Source of the DNA: Treponema sp.
GTDB taxonomy: Bacteria; Spirochaetota; Spirochaetia; Treponematales; Breznakiellaceae
Direction: 5' to 3'
Assembly (NCBI GenBank): GCA_012517385.1
Contig: JAAYUZ010000034.1
Span: forward strand, 1 to 62,310
DNA: 62,310 nt
Shown piece by piece: positions 1-8,642 of this stretch. The first letter of the stretch is position 1, and every line of letters starts with the position of its first letter. A program made the translations under genes and the position numbers. Below the pieces are notes generated by a model. The model did no database searches. It saw only the letters and a program-made list of their open reading frames with translations, and was not told the DNA's origin.

Positions 1-522
1 CATTTCACCATCTTTCATGGTGAGGATGTCTCCGCTCATGCCTACAGCCCGTTTAATTAAAAAGTGGGCCTTAGGCTGACCGTTTTCATCCCGGTCGATG
101 TCTACCAGTGAGAGGGTGAGCATATAGAGAACCCGCTGGAGCACATCAAAGGCGGGTCCCCGGGAGATATAGGAGGGATTCTCAAAAATTATAACCTGGT
201 TTCGCTGGGGTTTTACAGGACTGGGCAATTTGCCAAGGCCGGGCAGGAGTTCCGGTCCATATATAAGCTTGTTTACAAAGATCCGGTCCCCGATTAACAG
301 GGTATCGATCATGGAACCGGAGGGTATTTGATAGGCTTGAAAGAGGTACTGATTGATGATGAGCACCATACCTGCAGCCCAGATAAAGGCTTCTATCCAA
401 TCGAGAATAGGGTTCTTTGCCCTTTGTTTTTCCTTTTTTACCCGAAGTTTTGCCCGCCGGATGGTGAGAACCTTTTCGGTAAAACGCTGTAGACTATAAA
501 AGAAGTTATTACCCTGTGTCAT
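1..522 (-). CDS. lepB: Signal peptidase I (3' end beyond window)
   Basis: This encodes the membrane serine protease that removes signal peptides from exported proteins. The first 174 residues are in the window and the rest lies beyond base 1. A basic N-terminal stretch (about residues 21-36) precedes one membrane segment (about 43-61). The catalytic motif PSGSM follows with nucleophile Ser70, and the second signature, KRAVG, supplies the general-base Lys157. A roughly 40-residue proline/charged insertion separates them. The ATG at 522 has no Shine-Dalgarno sequence; a -10 candidate ends 6 bases before it, so the mRNA may be leaderless. The gene is divergent from the PEGA protein and shares its -35 region. 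The identification is firm; the C-terminal length is unknown. Confidence 0.93.
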   Translation of the reverse strand, partial: MTQGNNFFYSLQRFTEKVLTIRRAKLRVKKEKQRAKNPILDWIEAFIWAAGMVLIINQYLFQAYQIPSGSMIDTLLIGDRIFVNKLIYGPELLPGLGKLPSPVKPQRNQVIIFENPSYISRGPAFDVLQRVLYMLTLSLVDIDRDENGQPKAHFLIKRAVGMSGDILTMKDGEM

Positions 523-528
523 GGTTAA

Positions 529-557
529 AACCTACCATGAAGGGCCGTCGTTGACAA
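529..557 (-). promoter_or_regulatory. lepB promoter, leaderless type
   Basis: On the minus strand, -35 TTGTCA (557-552) is followed by a 17-base spacer and -10 TAGGTT (534-529), preceded by TGG (extended -10). Six bases then lead to the ATG at 522. The -35 box overlaps the -35 box of the divergent promoter by five bases. The -10 matches consensus at only 3 of 6 positions, so support comes mainly from spacing and symmetry with the partner. Confidence 0.5.
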
Positions 558-579
558 GGTCTGGTTGCCAACCTATAAT
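551..579 (+). promoter_or_regulatory. Perfect-consensus sigma-70 promoter, leaderless type
   Basis: TTGACA (551-556), a 17-base spacer and TATAAT (574-579) match the housekeeping consensus exactly. The ATG of the next gene is at 586, six bases after the -10 box, so transcription should begin at or next to the start codon. No Shine-Dalgarno sequence exists. An upstream in-frame TTG at 565 falls inside the promoter and is rejected as the start. Confidence 0.88.
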
Positions 580-585
580 TCGCCC

Positions 586-2061
586 ATGTTTGGATTTAAC
601 AGGAAAAAAATTGAAATACAACCGGAAGATGAGGTTACCTTAAAGCCCATCTTTGGAATCGAACCCGGTACATACCTGGCGGTAGTATATGCTCTCATCA
701 TTCTTGGACTTTTGTTTCTGTTACTTTTTTATCCAGGATTAACAAAACCGGGGAGCCAATTTACAATTAACACCGAACCCTCCGGAGCGGCAATCCGGAT
801 TGATGATGTATATCAGGGGACAAGCCCCTGCAGAATTTTTATACCCCAGGGCCAACACCGGCTTACGGCGGTTCTTCCTGGGTTTTCCCCTGAGGAACAG
901 ACGGTGACTTCAGGGAATCGGGTATTTGCCTCACTTTTATTTCCCTTACATACAACATTGTCCCTGGAATTAAAGGCTGAAGATCCCATACAGCCGGTTC
1001 TTGAAGGGGTCAAATCCTATGCAGCCTGGAGTTTTGCAGGGGAGCCAAGCGCTACCTATCAGGTTCCCCTTGTTTTATCCGAAGCCATGTACCGCGGAGC
1101 CTATCAGGCATCCAAATCTGGTCATATTGATGAACTGAAGGGGCTCCTTGCGGCGGCAGCCCGTTTTGCCGGCACCACCGTGGCGCTCCGGGACCTGAGC
1201 AGGACCCAATTCTTTGTCCATTCCGGGGGGCTGGCTCCTTCCGGTCTGGCAACCCTATCTTCATTGCAGGATGCTTTAGCATACCTGAATGAAAACCCTG
1301 CAGCCTCCCGGTGGCTTGCTGCAGCCCTGCCTTCCGCTTCTGCCCAGTTGCTTACCAATTCCGATTGGTATAAAAAGAATTCGGCGGCTTCGCAAAACCC
1401 GATGGCAAACCTTAACGGTGAGCAAGTCCAGCTTGGCAGCAGGATCAACATTGGGCCGCTACAGTTCCAGGGCATTCATTCCGGAACCAGCACGTTTTAT
1501 ATGGCTGAGACCGAGGTTACCCAGAAAGCATGGGATGCCTTTGTGGCAGAACATCCTGAATGGGCAAAGGATAAAAAGGAGCAGCTGATAGCCCAGGGTC
1601 TTGTGGGCCCCGATTATCTCGAAACACCTCAAGATAGGGCCTATCCTTCCGGTGCTGTGCCTGGAATTTCCTATTATGCAGCAAAGGCCTTTTGTACCTG
1701 GCTCGATACCAAGGTGCCCCAGTCCCTTCGGAGTGCAAAAGGGGTACGTTTTCAGATTCGACTTCCAACTGAAAAGGAGTGGTACCTGGCATCCAGCAAT
1801 TTCGGAAACAAGGTCTTTGCAAATATTCTTGGTGGGCTCTGGGAATGGTGCAGCACTCCCTATGTACATATTCCTGAGCTATCCGCACCAGAGAAATATA
1901 TAAACCTGATTGGTTCTTCAGAATTTGTAGTAAAGGGCGGGTCCTGGGCAAATAAAACCCAGACCATACAACCTGAAACCAGGGCATCCCTGCCGCCAGA
2001 TTCTTCATCCCCCTTTGTCGGGTTCCGGCCCGTATTTGCAATTGAGGATTCCCATGAGTGA
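586..2061 (+). CDS. Membrane-anchored PEGA / FGE-like (SUMF1-fold) protein
   Basis: This is a predicted cell-envelope protein of 491 residues. A short cytoplasmic N-terminus is followed by one membrane helix (about residues 30-50). A PEGA domain follows (about 61-105), beginning at TEPSGAAIRID, a beta-rich module common in surface proteins. The C-terminal part (about 290-488) has the formylglycine-generating-enzyme/sulfatase-modifying-factor fold: a YMAETEVT start, a RLPTEKEWY motif, a GGLWEWC motif, a GGSW motif and a GFRPVF end. The paired cysteines used by true formylglycine-generating enzymes after the GGSW motif are absent, so it is probably a binding or structural version. The start is ATG 586, set by the promoter at 551-579. 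It overlaps smpB by 8 bases. The exact role is unknown. Confidence 0.82.
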   Translation: MFGFNRKKIEIQPEDEVTLKPIFGIEPGTYLAVVYALIILGLLFLLLFYPGLTKPGSQFTINTEPSGAAIRIDDVYQGTSPCRIFIPQGQHRLTAVLPGFSPEEQTVTSGNRVFASLLFPLHTTLSLELKAEDPIQPVLEGVKSYAAWSFAGEPSATYQVPLVLSEAMYRGAYQASKSGHIDELKGLLAAAARFAGTTVALRDLSRTQFFVHSGGLAPSGLATLSSLQDALAYLNENPAASRWLAAALPSASAQLLTNSDWYKKNSAASQNPMANLNGEQVQLGSRINIGPLQFQGIHSGTSTFYMAETEVTQKAWDAFVAEHPEWAKDKKEQLIAQGLVGPDYLETPQDRAYPSGAVPGISYYAAKAFCTWLDTKVPQSLRSAKGVRFQIRLPTEKEWYLASSNFGNKVFANILGGLWEWCSTPYVHIPELSAPEKYINLIGSSEFVVKGGSWANKTQTIQPETRASLPPDSSSPFVGFRPVFAIEDSHE

Positions 2062-2515
2062 AGGTGTAAAAGTAATCGCCGTTAACCGCAAGGCCCGTCA
2101 TGATTATACGGTGGATGAAACCTATGAATGCGGGATTGTTCTCATGGGCACCGAAATTAAGTCGGTCAGGGAAGGGAAAATTTCCTTTCCCGACGCATGG
2201 GCAGAGGTCGAAAACGGTGAAGTATGGCTGAGGTCATTCAGAATTGCGGAAAATCCCTTTTCTTCTGTTTTTAATCATGATCCGGATCGTAAAAAGAAAC
2301 TCTTACTCCACAAGGATGAAATTAAACAGATCGCCCGTAAAGTAGAAGAAAAGGGCTACACCCTGATTCCCCTCTCGTTCTATTTTAAAAATGGAAAAGT
2401 TAAGGTAGAATTGGGCTTATGCAAGGGTAAAAAGGCCTTTGACAAACGGGCAGACATTCGGGAACGGGATATTCAGCGGGAAGTTTCCCGGGAATTTCGG
2501 GAAAAATTGCACTGA
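2054..2515 (+). CDS. smpB: SsrA-binding protein SmpB
   Basis: SmpB binds tmRNA and brings it to stalled ribosomes during trans-translation. The protein has 153 residues, normal for the family. Family signatures are clear: NRKARHDY near the N-terminus, YECGIVLMGTEIKSVREGK (an OB-fold hallmark), LLLHKDEI in the middle, and a basic tail (KKAFDKR, then residues rich in Arg and Glu) that enters the decoding centre. ATG 2054 has GAGGA five bases upstream, inside the end of the preceding gene, so translation may be coupled. No ssrA RNA gene was recognised in this window. Confidence 0.96.
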   Translation: MSEGVKVIAVNRKARHDYTVDETYECGIVLMGTEIKSVREGKISFPDAWAEVENGEVWLRSFRIAENPFSSVFNHDPDRKKKLLLHKDEIKQIARKVEEKGYTLIPLSFYFKNGKVKVELGLCKGKKAFDKRADIRERDIQREVSREFREKLH

Positions 2516-2538
2516 AACGGGAGGTGTAAAAAAGGTTA

Positions 2539-3408
2539 ATGTTAAAACGTTTTGTTTCTTTATCTATACTATCCTTTTTTACCATGCTTTCCCTTTGGTC
2601 ACAGGTTAATCAGCCAGTATTAGCGGTGCTCCCCTTTTCTTCTCCTAAGGAATTACAGAATGAAGCCCTGCAGATAGAGAAGCTTGTTCAAAGCTATATA
2701 ACCGAATTGAATCTTTTCCGTCTGGTTGCCACCGCAGACAGGGACAAAATCCTCTCCGAATGGGAATTCTCTGTTAATGAAACCCTTATGAATGCCTCTA
2801 ACACCCGGCAGCTGGGGACCCTGCTCTCTGCGGATTTTCTGTTACAGGGTACCCTGGGGACACTTGGCAGCAATTTTGTTATGACTTTAGAGGTACTAAA
2901 GACAAAAACAGGCGAAAAGGTGAGCTTTTCATCCGTAGAACCTAGTGTGGATATGCTGTCAGCTAACCTAAAAACATTATTAGCAAAAACCTTCATGCAG
3001 CAAAACAGGGAGATACAAAAAACTATAGATTCTGAAAAGGATATCCTTGGAACCTGGAGGGGTGATAAGGGTATTGAGATTGTTCGCCTTTATCCAGGAG
3101 GTACTGGAAAGGCAATTTTTACATCCGGCGCCAGGATGGATTTGAAATATACACTAGAAAATGGGAATTTGGTCATATACCAGGTTTCTGCAAATACTGA
3201 AAGATTTTATCATCCACTCCCCTATAAGGTAGCCAGAGAACTGGTGTCTCTTGCCAAACCAATGCGATGGATATTCACCGACCTCATTAATAACACGATA
3301 CTTCAGGGTAAGAAGATCAGTACGGCTGCCCGCTATGAAGCGGACCGATTACTTGAAGTTATCCATGATACAGAACGGGATGCAGAATGGGTACGTACCG
3401 GTAATTAG
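2539..3408 (+). CDS. Exported CsgG/LpoB-like protein
   Basis: This is a predicted periplasmic or lipid-surface protein of 289 residues. A signal peptide with hydrophobic core at about residues 6-20 ends near SLWSQ; no lipobox cysteine is present. The segment at about 25-160 (VLAVLPFSSP..., then repeated LLSADFLLQGTLG) resembles the CsgG/LpoB/FlgO-like alpha-beta fold seen in spirochaetal envelope proteins. The C-terminal part is a small beta domain (DILGTWRGDKGIEIVRLYPGG). The start has a strong GGGAGG site about ten bases upstream. It follows smpB by 23 bases and its end overlaps the convergent DivIC-like gene by 4 bases. The precise function is not known. Confidence 0.65.
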   Translation: MLKRFVSLSILSFFTMLSLWSQVNQPVLAVLPFSSPKELQNEALQIEKLVQSYITELNLFRLVATADRDKILSEWEFSVNETLMNASNTRQLGTLLSADFLLQGTLGTLGSNFVMTLEVLKTKTGEKVSFSSVEPSVDMLSANLKTLLAKTFMQQNREIQKTIDSEKDILGTWRGDKGIEIVRLYPGGTGKAIFTSGARMDLKYTLENGNLVIYQVSANTERFYHPLPYKVARELVSLAKPMRWIFTDLINNTILQGKKISTAARYEADRLLEVIHDTERDAEWVRTGN

Positions 3409-3839
3409 GACCGTTCCCGTTTTCCCAGCAGCAGACAAAGTAAAAACACAACCACACCAGAGATAAGCGCCACAAACCGTAACTGGTTCTCAGCCAAAGG
3501 GGCTATGGATTGTTCTGGAGTAACAAGCCCTCCTACAACAAAATGGTTCTTAAAAATAGAATCGGTACCAGAAATTCTAATAAACGATTCATTTGGTTTT
3601 CCGTATCCCAGATCCCGGGCAAGGATCTCCAGGGTTTCCCGATCATAAAGCAGCGAATCTACAGAATAGGTTAAATTTTGTCGTATTATTTCCAGCTCTT
3701 CCATATTGCCGGTCAATTTTTCTTTCTGCAATTCAAGGTGTTGCATGGCAATCAATCCAGTAGGACCATATATAAATGACCCTATGGAATAAACCGCTAC
3801 AGCCACCCAGATGGAAAGTAAACCAAATCGAAGCTTCAT
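3405..3839 (-). CDS. FtsB/DivIC-like septum formation initiator
   Basis: This is a 144-residue membrane protein with the FtsB/DivIC plan: an N-terminal membrane helix (about 8-26), a leucine/glutamate-rich coiled coil (about 34-68), then the family motif ARDLGYGKPNE. It differs from typical members in having about 50 extra residues that end in a second membrane helix (about 121-137) and the basic tail GKRERS. FtsB/DivIC proteins stabilise the divisome together with FtsL and FtsQ. It is a single gene whose 3' end overlaps the convergent CsgG-like gene. No clear Shine-Dalgarno site was seen; the ATG at 3839 is the only sensible start. Confidence 0.72.
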   Translation of the reverse strand: MKLRFGLLSIWVAVAVYSIGSFIYGPTGLIAMQHLELQKEKLTGNMEELEIIRQNLTYSVDSLLYDRETLEILARDLGYGKPNESFIRISGTDSIFKNHFVVGGLVTPEQSIAPLAENQLRFVALISGVVVFLLCLLLGKRERS

Positions 3840-3884
3840 TACTAGATTTACGGTTATATATTCAGAAGACTTTAGCAGTCTCCA

Positions 3885-3913
3885 TTGACAAGTGCAGATT
3901 GGTTGGATACGAT
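3885..3913 (+). promoter_or_regulatory. Promoter of the acidic-protein/DUF115 operon
   Basis: TTGACA (3885-3890), 17 bases, then TACGAT (3908-3913). Transcription would begin near 3920, giving a leader of about 105 bases to the ATG at 4027. The leader contains a short imperfect inverted repeat around CTGAC...GTCAG (about 3975-3992) just before the ribosome-binding site. Confidence 0.6.
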
Positions 3914-4026
3914 TATAAATAAGGGAAGTATTAATTTTTTTATGCTGCTGTCGATATTTAGAAGGTATAAGGGCCCACTGACCAGAAGTCAGCGGTTACC
4001 AATGTATCCTAATGCGGGAGAAGGTA

Positions 4027-6357
4027 ATGGCAATCGATAAAGATCCATCTATTTTTACAGATCGTTCAACTATAGGTTCTTCTGATGAATTGGACGAATA
4101 TGGAGTCTGGGTTAAGAGCGAACCAAAGGATGTATCTGATACTATGAATTCTAATGAAACCGCAGGAATGGATTCCTTATTAGAGGATTCCTTTGAACCT
4201 TCTCTCCCGGACATTGAAGACCTGCCAGATCTGGAAATGGATACCCTTTCCGAACTGGAGCCTAATAAGGAAGCGGAACCCGAATCGTTACCGGAAATGG
4301 GCAATCTTCCCGAACCTGAAGATTTTTCCGTAGAAGAACTGCCACAGGCTTCTGACACTAACGCAAGTTTCGAAGAAGTAAGTTCTTTTGATGATATAGA
4401 TTTTGCAAGTTTCGAAGAGAGTGCTGTTACAACAGAAAAGGTCGAGGAAACTAAACAAGTTGATGAGAAAAAATCTACTGGGAGTAGCGATTTTACCGAA
4501 TTGTCAATGGACGATTTTCTGGACACTGAATCTAGTGCATCAGATACAGGTCCCGAACAGGAGCAGACCGAAGAGGAACCCTTCGATATCGACCTTGAAT
4601 TTAACGAGTCGGTAGATCTGAATATGATGAGCGCTGAAAGTGCCATGGATATTGGCACCGTATCCGAAGCAAAAGATGCCGATTTGAACATTGAAACCGT
4701 TGCTGACTTCGATGATTTCCTGAGCGATCTTGGGGAAGAAGCAGAAACAGATTCTGAGATAAAAGAAGCTTCAAGTACTGAAACCGCTTCTGAAACAAGG
4801 GAGAAACCTGCGGATTTTAACGATATAGAAGCGGTTCATAAGGAACTAGAGGAAGCAGCTGTATCTGCCAAAAACATTCATGATGCCCACCCTGCTCAAG
4901 AATCAAAGGGCGGAACCACGGTAGACCTGTCTACCCAGTTACTCATGAAGATTGCGGATGAACTCTCTTCTATTAAAAAAGAATTGTCAAATTTAAAAGA
5001 AGAGCTGGCGGTTTACAAAGGAAGCGTACCATCGGTAAGTCAGGAAGAGGCAGCACCAAAGGAAAAAGCAAAGGGCTTTTTCGATGATGAAGAGGACGAA
5101 AAGATTGCCCTCACCGGTGATGAGCTGGATAATATTTTAAATACCGCAGAATTCACTGAAGAATCCGGTTCTGTCATTACGGATGTGGAAGATACTTCCT
5201 TATTAGAGACCCCTTTAGCAACCTCAGAGATTGAAACCGAAACTCCGGTAGATGAAACAACCTCGGATTTATTGGATAGTTCCATTCAATCAGAAGGTTC
5301 CATAGAGTTGGATAAATCCTTCCAACTGGATGAAACTGAGTTTTTAAGTGATAAAGAGGATATCATTTCCGATGAAATGATTGAGGAAACCCCACAAGAG
5401 ACTCTCAACAAGGCGGAATTTGAAGAAGAAGCCATAGCAGAGATTCAAATCGAAGAATCCCCAACAGAAGAAGAAAGCGAAGAGGGTGCCTCTGAGGAAC
5501 CTGAAATTGAATTAAGCGATATAACCTCCGACACAGCATTTAATACATCGTCCGATTCCGATACAGCAGCCTTCGAAGAAATTGTCGAGCTCCCTGTAGA
5601 TGAAAACATAGCGGCTCTCCAGGAAGAAGGTGTAACACCGATAACTGAAGCACCTGAAGATGTCAGTTATTTAGAAGAGGAGCTTAACACAGAAAACGCT
5701 GATATATCTCATCTTGATTTATCCGAGGCTGTTATAGAAGAACCTGACCTGAGCGGCATTGTGCTCGAAGAACATCCATTGGAAGAACCTGCCATCGAAG
5801 ATATCCATATCGATCTAGAAACCGAAGAAGTTCTCCATATAGAAGATCAGGAAGCACCTGGTTCTACAGTAGATGAAATTGAAGAAGACAATCTGGAAGT
5901 TCTTGATCTTGATCTAGGAATAGAGGCATCGACAGAAGATCAAGGAACCGGTGTAGAACTTGCCCCTGAACTTCCAGAAACACTGCCAAGCTTTGAAGAA
6001 TTGGAAGAAATGCCACCGATTCAGGAAGAAAGCTTCGAGGAAGTTTTGCCTGAAGGGTTTGTCGTAGAGGCAGAAGAAGCAGAGCCATTCAGCCCTTCAA
6101 GTACACCTGTAGAAGAGGAAGTTCTTGAAACTATTCCAGAAGTTGATGAAACCCCTCTGGAACCTTCAGAGCCCCCTAGCCCTTCTATAAAAGAAAAAGC
6201 GGCTGATACTTCGGAGTTGACACAGGAGATAAAGGCCGTACTCTCCTATATGGATCAACTGTTAGAATCCTTACCGGAAGAAAAGATTGAAGAATTCGCA
6301 AAATCTGAGTATTTCGAAACCTATAAGAAATTGTTTGAAGAATTAGGTCTAGCATAA
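4027..6357 (+). CDS. Large acidic, largely disordered protein with conserved C-terminal helix
   Basis: The 776-residue protein is extremely rich in Glu and Asp and has few aromatic residues, which suggests long disordered stretches of degenerate acidic repeats (variants of EEPEIE, EELPEL, LETEE). Two parts look folded. One is a coiled coil at about residues 297-327 (TVDLSTQLLMKIADELSSIKK and following). The other is the C-terminal 45 residues, ending in a helix with the EEFAKSEYFETYKKLFEELG motif. No signal peptide or membrane segment is seen. The ATG at 4027 is preferred over an in-frame ATG at 4012 because AGAAGG lies just before it. It starts a four-gene operon with overlapping junctions. 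I do not recognise a family; a cytoplasmic scaffold for the downstream DUF115 proteins is inference. Confidence 0.7.
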   Translation: MAIDKDPSIFTDRSTIGSSDELDEYGVWVKSEPKDVSDTMNSNETAGMDSLLEDSFEPSLPDIEDLPDLEMDTLSELEPNKEAEPESLPEMGNLPEPEDFSVEELPQASDTNASFEEVSSFDDIDFASFEESAVTTEKVEETKQVDEKKSTGSSDFTELSMDDFLDTESSASDTGPEQEQTEEEPFDIDLEFNESVDLNMMSAESAMDIGTVSEAKDADLNIETVADFDDFLSDLGEEAETDSEIKEASSTETASETREKPADFNDIEAVHKELEEAAVSAKNIHDAHPAQESKGGTTVDLSTQLLMKIADELSSIKKELSNLKEELAVYKGSVPSVSQEEAAPKEKAKGFFDDEEDEKIALTGDELDNILNTAEFTEESGSVITDVEDTSLLETPLATSEIETETPVDETTSDLLDSSIQSEGSIELDKSFQLDETEFLSDKEDIISDEMIEETPQETLNKAEFEEEAIAEIQIEESPTEEESEEGASEEPEIELSDITSDTAFNTSSDSDTAAFEEIVELPVDENIAALQEEGVTPITEAPEDVSYLEEELNTENADISHLDLSEAVIEEPDLSGIVLEEHPLEEPAIEDIHIDLETEEVLHIEDQEAPGSTVDEIEEDNLEVLDLDLGIEASTEDQGTGVELAPELPETLPSFEELEEMPPIQEESFEEVLPEGFVVEAEEAEPFSPSSTPVEEEVLETIPEVDETPLEPSEPPSPSIKEKAADTSELTQEIKAVLSYMDQLLESLPEEKIEEFAKSEYFETYKKLFEELGLA

Positions 6358-7148
6358 TGGGATTATTACAGCGAGCTGCCGTTGCATCTACAACAACGAA
6401 ACCTGATCCAATGGCAGAGGCTCTTGTTGAACGGATTCTGCGATTAGCCCCAGCATCAAACAGGGTATATACGGTGTTGTCATTGTTAAAGACCTATATA
6501 CCCTTTCAAGGGGCAATCGTATTTGCACAAAACGATGAAGTATGTACATCAATCGAGATAATTGGGATTGATATTCCTGGTTTTACAATTCAGGCTTCCG
6601 AAATACTTCCTTTTTTACCAAATAAAGATGACACCTGGTTCTCCGCAGAGTTTATAAAATCCTGGGATTTTTTAAAACAGAGGGAGCTTCATTCAGCCCA
6701 GGCTTATCTTGTAAACAAATCTGTTAGTCATGCTATTTTCATTGTGTTTTTTGAAGATCTGCAGGAAAAAATCCACTTTGAGGATCTATCATTTATACTC
6801 AGCAGAATCCATTCTATTTTTACATCTGATACACCTCTTGTCTCTGAAAAAGATATACATTGGGATCCCAAAACCTGGATGAATAGTGTATTTTCTGAAC
6901 TTCTTAAGCCAGGGACTACCTTATCTATTGGTATCTTTGAAAGCCCCGCACATCTGGAGGATCTTGAAAGAGCTTTAGGCAACCGTGGTCGCATCCATGC
7001 GCTGGGGGATTCTAAATGTATCGTTATTATAGAAACTAATGTTGACCCTGAGCTGTTTTTTCACAGAATCCAAAAAAGCTTTGCTATCAAACTTCTGGAT
7101 TCATTTGAAACTGCTGACAGCCTTGCGGCGGTACAACGAATTTCATGA
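6357..7148 (+). CDS. Unknown protein of the DUF115 operon
   Basis: A 263-residue soluble protein of unknown function. It lacks a signal peptide and membrane helices. The alternating alpha/beta pattern (TVLSLLKTYIPFQGAIVFAQ, then AIFIVFFEDL, then SIGIFESPAHLEDLERALG) loosely resembles a GAF-like sensor fold in the first half, but no ligand motif can be named. The start overlaps the upstream stop as TAATG and its own stop overlaps the next start as ATGA, so it is tightly coupled to both neighbours. It probably acts with the acidic protein and the DUF115 pair. Confidence 0.7.
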   Translation: MGLLQRAAVASTTTKPDPMAEALVERILRLAPASNRVYTVLSLLKTYIPFQGAIVFAQNDEVCTSIEIIGIDIPGFTIQASEILPFLPNKDDTWFSAEFIKSWDFLKQRELHSAQAYLVNKSVSHAIFIVFFEDLQEKIHFEDLSFILSRIHSIFTSDTPLVSEKDIHWDPKTWMNSVFSELLKPGTTLSIGIFESPAHLEDLERALGNRGRIHALGDSKCIVIIETNVDPELFFHRIQKSFAIKLLDSFETADSLAAVQRIS

Positions 7149-8641
7149 CCCTTCGACTTCTACAAAGTCGCTCAGGTGCTCCAACAGCAATGGTTGGAGA
7201 TGTATATCTTCATTCCCGATATGATCCTGTAACAGAAGCGATTCGATTTGTTCACAATCTGCAGGTTCCTGATCTGGTAGATTTTTTTATTCTTCTTGAA
7301 CCAGGATTAGGGTATTGTATTCCCTATCTAAAAAAAAACTTTCCTGACAGCAAACTGCTCATAGTTCATGCCTCAGATGAATATCGGGAATGTACCCAGA
7401 CCCATGATACAGAAGCTTTTAAAGTATGGTATCCTGACAATTTTATAGATCTTTTTGAGTTCCTCGAACAAGAAATCCCTGAAGGAGCCCTTTGCCATCT
7501 TATAGAATGGAAACCCTCTGCTACGGCCTACAGCCCGGTATATGAACAACTTTTAAACGTAATACAGCAATTCCTTGAACGAGAAGCTGCAAACATGAGA
7601 ACCACCGCAGGCTTTGGCAGACGTTGGCTAAAAAACGTATTTAAAAATTTAGCTGCTGTACAACATCCACTCACGTTTGAAGCAGGTCATATTCCGGTTA
7701 TAGTAGCCGGTGCAGGGCCGAGTCTGGAAGACACTATACTTCTGATACAGAAGGCGCTGCAAGAAGGGCCCCTTTGTATCATTGCTGCGGCATCCGCTGT
7801 TCCGGCCCTGCTTGCCCATAATATACGGCCCTCCTTGTCGGTCGCTACCGACGGGGGGACCTGGGCTGCCTTTCACCTCATTGACCAGATCCGCCGCGCA
7901 GGGCCCTTCGCCGCAGGGGGCGCAAATCCGCTCCCCTTCCCGCTGGCGGTAACATTAAACGCCAAACTTTGCTCCCAGGCAGCCCAGGTCCCCCAGCTCC
8001 TTATAGGCGATGGAAGCCTTTGGCAGGCCCGTTTACTGCAGAAGCTTGGGCTTCCCTATATACAGCTGCCGCAGCGGGGTACGGTCTCCGCCACATTGAT
8101 TGATCTGGCCTTACTTCTCAGTACCGGTCCTGTGTACATTACAGGAATGGATATGGCTCATCAGGACCTGAAAACCCATGCACGCCCCTATGGACTTGAT
8201 TTTTATCTGGATGAAAAGGTTAGCCGTTTATATCCACTTTACAGTCTTTCATTTAAGCGGGCCCTGATTGACGCGAACCAGGGGGCCCTTGCCATTTACG
8301 CAGCCTGGTTTGATCGATATTTCTTAGATAAAGGAGACCGTGTTAGAGTTCTGGGGCAAAAGCATCCACGGTTTTCCATGCTGGCGGCTTCTGAAACTAT
8401 CCGCTGGGATACATACCAGGAACCGGCCTTTTATATGCTGCCAAAAAAGAATCCTAGCCTTCATCAACGTCCATCAGACCTGGTCTCCCTCTTAATTGAT
8501 GTATTACAAAACACCAGTGATACATCGGATCTGATATACCTGCAGCAAGAATTGAGTTATCTTTTTACAGGAAATAAGAAGGCTTTTACGATCCCAGAAA
8601 TTATCAAAAATCTTGCAGATCTCTTTAATAGGGGGGAATGA
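7145..8641 (+). CDS. DUF115 / Maf-type motility accessory protein, copy 1
   Basis: A 498-residue member of the DUF115 (6-hydroxymethylpterin pyrophosphokinase MptE-like/Maf) family. Maf proteins in other bacteria are linked to glycosylation of flagellin, and Treponema flagellins are known to be glycosylated. The core carries the family motif GAGPSLEDT at about residue 188, then ASAVPALLAHNIRPSLSVATDGG, and GMDMAHQ further on. Copy 2 directly downstream shares the same layout at low identity. Translation is coupled to the upstream gene by an ATGA overlap. The transferred group and the target are not visible in the sequence. Confidence 0.82.
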   Translation: MTLRLLQSRSGAPTAMVGDVYLHSRYDPVTEAIRFVHNLQVPDLVDFFILLEPGLGYCIPYLKKNFPDSKLLIVHASDEYRECTQTHDTEAFKVWYPDNFIDLFEFLEQEIPEGALCHLIEWKPSATAYSPVYEQLLNVIQQFLEREAANMRTTAGFGRRWLKNVFKNLAAVQHPLTFEAGHIPVIVAGAGPSLEDTILLIQKALQEGPLCIIAAASAVPALLAHNIRPSLSVATDGGTWAAFHLIDQIRRAGPFAAGGANPLPFPLAVTLNAKLCSQAAQVPQLLIGDGSLWQARLLQKLGLPYIQLPQRGTVSATLIDLALLLSTGPVYITGMDMAHQDLKTHARPYGLDFYLDEKVSRLYPLYSLSFKRALIDANQGALAIYAAWFDRYFLDKGDRVRVLGQKHPRFSMLAASETIRWDTYQEPAFYMLPKKNPSLHQRPSDLVSLLIDVLQNTSDTSDLIYLQQELSYLFTGNKKAFTIPEIIKNLADLFNRGE

Positions 8642-8642
8642 A

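Noticed and set aside
565-585. TTG 565 as start of the PEGA/FGE protein
   Set aside because: The codons lie within a perfect promoter; the added seven residues would not be transcribed.
1517-2101. 194-residue minus-strand reading frame
   Set aside because: Entirely opposite to the PEGA/FGE gene with no recognisable domain or ribosome-binding site.
3996-4691. 231-residue minus-strand reading frame, very rich in Ser
   Set aside because: It is the shadow of the acidic protein: GAA/GAT/TCC codons on plus read as Ser-rich on minus. No start site or promoter.
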